Assembly: GCA_004357415.1 (NCBI GenBank) | Contig: SMVY01000114.1 | Location: 1 to 10,154 of the forward strand | Length of the DNA stretch: 10,154 nucleotides | Reading direction: 5' to 3' | Source of the DNA: Gemmatimonadota bacterium | GTDB taxonomy: Bacteria; Gemmatimonadota; Gemmatimonadetes; Gemmatimonadales; GWC2-71-9 | Shown: in pieces, positions 6,101 through 10,154 of the stretch | Layout: each line of letters begins with the position of its first letter | Position numbering within the stretch: the first letter of the stretch is position 1 | The notes under the pieces: model-generated | Databases searched by the model: none | What the model was told of the DNA's origin: nothing | The model's input: the letters and a program-made list of their open reading frames with translations, nothing else | Program-made: the position numbers and the translations under genes

Positions 6101-7091
6101 CCGTGTGTGTGTCGAAGCGCCAGTCCGGCTGGATTTTGCCGGAGGCTGGACCGACGTGCCGCCGTTCGTAGACCGGGAAGGGGGCCTGGTCATCAACGCA
6201 GCCATCGACCGGCACGTCCGCGTGGAAGTCAGCCGCCGGCCTTCCGGTATTCTCCTCCACGCCGAGGACATCGACGAGACTCTGGAAGTAGCCTCCGTGA
6301 GTGACCTGGCACCGACCGGCGTCCTGGCACTGCTCCAGGCCGCCGTGATGCGGTTCGTGCCCGAAGGGGGCGTCGAGCTGCGCACCCGCACCGCCGCGCC
6401 GCTGGGCTCGGGCCTCGGGGCGTCAGGTGCGCTGGGAACCGCGCTGGCCTTCGCCTGTCAGCTACTGCAGGGCCACGACATCGCCCCGGAAGAAGCCGCC
6501 AGGCTCGGATGGCAACTCGAGGTCGGCGACTGCGGCCTGGCCGGAGGCCGCCAGGATCAGTACGCCGCCGCCCTGGGTGGTTTCAACCTCTTCGATTTTT
6601 CCGCTGACCGGGTCGAGACCACGGCGATCTCCGTTCCGGCCAACGTCCGCGCCCGGCTGGAGGACCACTTGGTGCTTTGTTACCTGGGAGAATCACGGGC
6701 ATCCAGCGACACCATCACCCGGGTCATGAACGCCTACACCGAGGGGGTCGACCGGGTCGTTCGGGCTCTCAGCGAAATGAAGGATATCGCCCGGCGCATG
6801 GCGCAGGCGCTGCCCGAGGGGGACCTCGAGCACATCGGGCACCTGGTGGCCCGCAACTGGGAGTGCCAAATGACCCTGGACGATGGCATGCAAACCGACG
6901 CCATGCGTCAGGTCGAGGCGGACGCGGCAGCGGCCGGGGCGCTTGGCGGGAAAGCCGTCGGGGCCGGAGGCGGCGGCTGTATGGTCTTCGTGGCCGGTGG
7001 CGATCCTCAGGCGGTCAAGCGAGCCGCGATCAACGCCGGCGCCACGGTGCTTCCCCTGCACCTGGAAGCTGTCGGAGTGCACCAGTGCTGA
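6093..7091 (+). CDS. GHMP-superfamily sugar kinase (HddA/fucokinase-like)
   Basis: Cytoplasmic ATP-dependent small-molecule kinase, 332 residues from GTG6093. The three GHMP motifs are clear. Motif 1 is APVRLDFAGGWTDVPPF (8-24). The ATP-binding motif 2 is PLGSGLGASGALG (103-115). The C-terminal glycine motif 3 is GKAVGAGGGG (286-295). The segment GGRQDQYAAALGGFN (151-165), with Asp155 as probable catalytic residue, is typical of the branch that contains D-glycero-D-manno-heptose 7-phosphate kinase and the kinase domain of L-fucokinase, and the length fits single-domain members. It therefore probably phosphorylates a sugar or sugar phosphate at the anomeric position, though the exact substrate cannot be read. 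Its genes on both sides overlap it, which ties it to the solute-binding protein and to the heparinase-like protein rather than to a lipopolysaccharide heptose locus. No other heptose gene is in the window. GTG6081 would add four residues and cannot be excluded. Confidence 0.88.
   Translation: MSDRVCVEAPVRLDFAGGWTDVPPFVDREGGLVINAAIDRHVRVEVSRRPSGILLHAEDIDETLEVASVSDLAPTGVLALLQAAVMRFVPEGGVELRTRTAAPLGSGLGASGALGTALAFACQLLQGHDIAPEEAARLGWQLEVGDCGLAGGRQDQYAAALGGFNLFDFSADRVETTAISVPANVRARLEDHLVLCYLGESRASSDTITRVMNAYTEGVDRVVRALSEMKDIARRMAQALPEGDLEHIGHLVARNWECQMTLDDGMQTDAMRQVEADAAAAGALGGKAVGAGGGGCMVFVAGGDPQAVKRAAINAGATVLPLHLEAVGVHQC
7074..7077 (+). promoter_or_regulatory. GGAG ribosome binding site deciding the GTG7085 start
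   Basis: GGAG lies inside the last codons of the kinase gene, 7 bases before GTG7085, an ideal distance. It is the main reason for preferring GTG7085 over the later in-frame starts at 7124, 7154 and 7163. Confidence 0.5.
7085..7091 (+). other. 7-base start/stop overlap GTGCTGA (translational coupling)
   Basis: The GTG start of the heparinase-like gene overlaps the TGA stop of the kinase gene. With the GGAG at 7074-7077 this gives both direct initiation and coupling, so the two proteins are likely made together. Confidence 0.5.
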
Positions 7092-9811
7092 CGGCGGACG
7101 AGCTGTCGCACCGCCGCACCGAAATGCCCGGTGCGGCCGATCTGGCCGGGGGGGTGACCGCCATGGAGCGTCGTTTGGCACGCCTCCTGGAGGAAGCGCC
7201 ACCCATGCCGGTCGCCAAGGCGATGCTCTCGGTCGACGGTGGTATCTGTCCCGACGATGCCACGGCGCTGATATTCGATCCATGGAGCCCTCGGGACCAC
7301 CGCTGTCCCACCTGCAACCAATCCTGGTCCGGAGACCGGCACCACAGCGCCTGGGCTCGGTGGCAACATCTGTGGCTTGCCGAGCGGGCGGGAGAGCTGG
7401 CCGCCCTCGCCGTCCTCACCGACGACGACACAGCCCGGGCGCGGGCCGGCGACATTCTCACCTGGTACGGTGAGCACTACGCCGGGTTCCCCAACGTCGA
7501 CAACGTCCTCGGTCCGGCCCGGGTGTTCTTTTCGACCTACCTAGAGTCGATCTGGTTGGAGAATCTGATGGCTGCCGGTTTTCTGCTGGCTGAGGCCGGC
7601 AAACTCGACCAAGCCGCCAACGATGCCGTCTCGACCATCGCCGACCAGGCGGCAACCATCATCGGAGAGTACGACGAGCGGTTATCCAACCGGCAAACCT
7701 GGAACAACGCTGCACTGTTGAGTATCGCCGTGTGGTTCGAGGACGAGGAACTGGCCCACCGGTGCATCGAGGGTACCACCGGACTGATCGCCCACCTGCT
7801 GCACGGCTTCGGCGCTGAGGGGCTGTGGTACGAAGGTGAGAACTACCACTTCTTTGCGCTCCAGGGGCTGCTGCGCGGCGCGGGGTGGGCTCGCCTTGCC
7901 GGCGTCGACATTTTCATGGAGCCCGACCTCACCGAACCGATCCGCCGAGCCCTCCTCGCCGCCCGGGAAACGGCACTTCCCGATTTGACCTTTCCGGCGC
8001 GAAAAGATGCCCGCTACGGAGTGGCGCTGTCACAACCGATGTTTCTCGAATCGTGTGAAATCGGTCTGGCGCGATCGGAGCGCGTGCCGGCAGGCGCGCC
8101 GCCGGGACTGAGCGCCTGGCTGACGGCCCTTCACCGCCACCCGGCGGGAAAAGCCGAACTGTTCGACAGCTATCTGTACGAGGTGGGGCCAGCAACACAC
8201 GAACCGCGGACCCGAAGCGACTTGTCATGGCGCGCGCTGTTGGAGATGCTGCCTGCCTTGCCGGCAGAGGAAGACGAACACGTCGGCCAGAGCGTGTTTC
8301 TCGAATCGCACGGACTGGCCCTGCTTCGGTCGGACGACCGTTACCTGAGCATGGAGTGCGGGGCTCCCGGAGCGGTAGGCGGACACGGGCATCCCGACCG
8401 GCTCAACCTCACGCTCCACTCCGCCGGTGTGCACTGGCTGCCTGATCCCGGGACCGGGTCCTACGTCGCGTCCGATCTGTCCTACTACCGGTCCACCATC
8501 GCCCACAACGCGCCGCTGGTCGACGGCCGGTCACAGGTCCCGGGCCCGGCACAGTGCCTGGCGTTCGATACCAACGGCGCCTTCGGCTGGATCCGAGCGT
8601 CCTTTGCCGGTGTGCGGCGCACGGTGGTCGCCGGGCACAATCACCTGGTGGATGTCGTCGAATCGGATGCCGAAGACGACCACCTCCTCGAAATCCCCTG
8701 GCACTTCCACGGCGACATCGAGGTGACCTCACCCGGCTCGTGGGCTGCGGCGCCGCTCGACCACCCGGGCACCAAAGATCACCAGCGCTTCGAGCCTAAT
8801 GAACCGGGGCCCGTCAAGGTTCTGGTTCGCCACGGAGAGCCGGTGCTGTCCGTCCAATTCGATGGCGGCACCCTGTGGCGCATGCGGGGCCCCGGGCTGC
8901 CGACGGAAGGGAAGTCGAGGGAGTTCCTTCTGGTGCGGGCGAGCGGTCGCCATGTCCGGTGCACGGCGCTGGTGGGGTGGCACGACGACGTCGAACTCAC
9001 TGAGGTTAGTGGGGACACGATCCATGTCCGGGTAGGTGACGGGATGGCAATGCACCGGGCCGTTACCGAAGGCTGGGTCTTCGATGACGGCGGGGAGCGG
9101 CGACTCACTCTGGGCGGATTGCGTTCCGCCCGCGCGGAACACCAACCACTGGTAACGCGCGATCGTCCGATGGTCGTGCAGGCCACCGCGTCGTGGCGGT
9201 CAGTCCCCCCAGACATCGAGAACGGTCTGGCCGGGTTCGGCGACATCAGCCCGTTGCACCTCGATCACGCGGACCAGTATCGCCGGGCGGAGCACGATTA
9301 CGCCGGGCCCGACGAATTTTCCGTCCAGGCATTTCCTGGGTGGGATCACGACGGATTCTATCTGGCGGTGGAGGTGCACAAGCACGACGTATTTTTTCGG
9401 GCTCCCGATGCACTGCCGCTGATGCTGGACAACGAACCGGACGATATCCACTGCGACGGCGTGCAGGTCTATCTCCAGCAGCCGGAAGACGGCGCCGTGT
9501 TCGGGGTCGTTGCCGTGCCCAACCCGGATACCGACGGGGTCACCGTCCGGAAGATCTCGGGCGAAGGCGTCGTCCACGGCCGCTGGCGCCGCTCCGACAC
9601 GGGCTACGTCGTCGTGCTGTCCCTGACGCCTTCCTGGTGGGATGAGGTGGTCCAGGGAGATCGAATCGGATTCGACCTCCTGGTCAACGAGGCCCGGCCG
9701 GGACGGCAACGACGGGCCGGCCAACTGGTGTGGAGCGGCGGCGGTGGGTGGGTATGGCTCCGGGGCGACCGGCAACAGCCGGACACCTTCGGCACCCTGG
9801 AATTGCACTGA
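7085..9811 (+). CDS. Heparinase II/III-like protein with C-terminal CBM9-like domain
   Basis: A 908-residue protein built like heparinase II/III family polysaccharide lyases. Residues 1 to about 400 form the helical toroid part, with a CPTC motif (74-77, after FDPWSPRDHR), the conserved AW..WQHLWLAERAGELA region and WYEGENYH (248-255). The heparinase II/III C-terminal domain follows: GHGHPDRLNLTLHSAG (433-448), LPDPGTGSY and the AHN triad (473-475) before VDGRSQ. His436, His474 and Tyr254 are candidate catalytic or metal residues by family analogy. A beta region runs to about 690. The last 200 residues resemble a CBM9/DOMON sugar-binding fold (DGVQVYL, GYVVVLSL, GDRIGFDLLVNEA, QLVWSGG, WVWLRGDRQ). 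No signal peptide is visible, although most relatives are exported. It probably beta-eliminates an acidic glycan or oligosaccharide, but the substrate is unknown and it might act on a small imported compound. GTG7085 is preferred; ATG7163 is an alternative. Confidence 0.85.
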   Translation: MLTADELSHRRTEMPGAADLAGGVTAMERRLARLLEEAPPMPVAKAMLSVDGGICPDDATALIFDPWSPRDHRCPTCNQSWSGDRHHSAWARWQHLWLAERAGELAALAVLTDDDTARARAGDILTWYGEHYAGFPNVDNVLGPARVFFSTYLESIWLENLMAAGFLLAEAGKLDQAANDAVSTIADQAATIIGEYDERLSNRQTWNNAALLSIAVWFEDEELAHRCIEGTTGLIAHLLHGFGAEGLWYEGENYHFFALQGLLRGAGWARLAGVDIFMEPDLTEPIRRALLAARETALPDLTFPARKDARYGVALSQPMFLESCEIGLARSERVPAGAPPGLSAWLTALHRHPAGKAELFDSYLYEVGPATHEPRTRSDLSWRALLEMLPALPAEEDEHVGQSVFLESHGLALLRSDDRYLSMECGAPGAVGGHGHPDRLNLTLHSAGVHWLPDPGTGSYVASDLSYYRSTIAHNAPLVDGRSQVPGPAQCLAFDTNGAFGWIRASFAGVRRTVVAGHNHLVDVVESDAEDDHLLEIPWHFHGDIEVTSPGSWAAAPLDHPGTKDHQRFEPNEPGPVKVLVRHGEPVLSVQFDGGTLWRMRGPGLPTEGKSREFLLVRASGRHVRCTALVGWHDDVELTEVSGDTIHVRVGDGMAMHRAVTEGWVFDDGGERRLTLGGLRSARAEHQPLVTRDRPMVVQATASWRSVPPDIENGLAGFGDISPLHLDHADQYRRAEHDYAGPDEFSVQAFPGWDHDGFYLAVEVHKHDVFFRAPDALPLMLDNEPDDIHCDGVQVYLQQPEDGAVFGVVAVPNPDTDGVTVRKISGEGVVHGRWRRSDTGYVVVLSLTPSWWDEVVQGDRIGFDLLVNEARPGRQRRAGQLVWSGGGGWVWLRGDRQQPDTFGTLELH

Positions 9812-9821
9812 GCAGGCTGCC

Positions 9822-10154
9822 ATGACCTCGCCCCATATCCCCGGCGGCACGTCCACCGGATCCAAGCGACCCTCGGCGTTTCTCGGCACCATGGATCCGG
9901 GATCGTTCCCCGGCACGATGGTCAAGGCGCGGGGCGCTCGAGTGTGGGATACGGCCGGAAGGGATTATCTCGACTACGTGATGGGATTGGGGGCGGTGAC
10001 CCTGGGCTACGCCCACCCGGAGGTGGTGCGGGCCGCCCAGGCCGCCGTGGCCGACGGGGTCGTCGGACCGGTGGCTCCCGCCGCGGAGGACGAGCTGGCC
10101 GGCGTCCTGGTCGAGTCCATCCCCTGGATCGAGCAGGTGCGGTTTCTCAAGACC
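9822..10154 (+). CDS. Class III PLP aminotransferase, GSA-aminomutase-like, N-terminal part (3' end outside window)
   Basis: The first 111 residues of a fold-type I, class III pyridoxal-phosphate enzyme, cut by the window edge. The pattern GARVWDTAGRDYLDY (38-52), then LGYAHPEVVRAAQ (61-73), VGPVAP, EDELAGVLVESIPWIEQVRF matches the start of glutamate-1-semialdehyde 2,1-aminomutase and related aminotransferases. The PLP lysine and the SGTEA-type loop lie beyond base 10154. ATG9822 follows the heparinase-like stop by 10 bases, with a weak AGG (9814-9816) as ribosome site, so it continues the operon. The location beside a sugar kinase and a lyase argues for a sugar or side-pathway aminotransferase rather than HemL of heme synthesis. 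The phrase VMGLGAVTLGYAHPE also differs from the SWGPMILGHAHPE typical of HemL as I recall it. The exact reaction cannot be assigned from this fragment. Confidence 0.87.
   Translation, partial: MTSPHIPGGTSTGSKRPSAFLGTMDPGSFPGTMVKARGARVWDTAGRDYLDYVMGLGAVTLGYAHPEVVRAAQAAVADGVVGPVAPAAEDELAGVLVESIPWIEQVRFLKT

Noticed and set aside
6677..7084. Upstream extension of the heparinase-like frame by 136 codons
   Set aside because: The extension lies inside the kinase gene, translates to Arg/Gly-rich low-complexity sequence, and GTG7085 has a good GGAG and stop overlap.
1..10154. tRNA, rRNA, CRISPR array, insertion sequence or attachment site
   Set aside because: No repeat array, transposase motif, tRNA-like cloverleaf or rRNA sequence was seen. 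Coding density leaves no gap larger than about 60 bases.

Overview
The window is GC-rich (roughly two thirds G+C by eye), densely coding bacterial DNA with gaps of at most about 60 bases and GTG as well as ATG starts. No rRNA, tRNA, IS element or CRISPR array was seen. The sequence style of the cyanophycin and peptide-transporter genes reminds me of Gemmatimonadota or a similar high-GC environmental lineage. That is an impression from memory, not a demonstrated assignment.

Left block (1-2729, + strand): the C-terminal 314 residues of a cyanophycin synthetase (cphA, cut by the window edge), followed 29 bases later by a second protein of the same family. The second protein keeps the CphA N-terminal domain signature and a full Mur-ligase-type module but has no room for the ATP-grasp domain. 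Together they look like a two-gene unit for making cyanophycin or a related amino-acid polymer.

Middle block (2779-4588, - strand): two permease subunits of an oligopeptide/dipeptide-type ABC transporter (OppB/DppB-like then OppC/DppC-like, overlapping by 8 bases). They converge on the cyanophycin genes across a 49-base gap. They diverge from the matching solute-binding lipoprotein gene across a 57-base gap that holds a perfect 12-base palindrome. No ATPase subunit is in the window.

Right block (4646-10154, + strand): a tightly packed probable operon. It holds the solute-binding lipoprotein, a GHMP-superfamily sugar kinase (8-base overlap with the lipoprotein gene), a large heparinase II/III-like protein with a C-terminal CBM9-like domain (7-base overlap with the kinase gene, with a well placed GGAG), and the start of a class III aminotransferase resembling glutamate-1-semialdehyde aminomutase (10-base gap, cut by the window edge).

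How it may work together: the left block makes a polymer. The transporter block imports peptides or another compound. The kinase, lyase-like protein and aminotransferase suggest processing of an amino- or uronic-sugar compound taken up by the transporter. The coupling of the right-hand genes is supported by their overlaps. The substrate and any link to cyanophycin are inference. The points most worth a second look are the ATP-grasp-less CphA relative and the transporter/kinase/lyase/aminotransferase operon.
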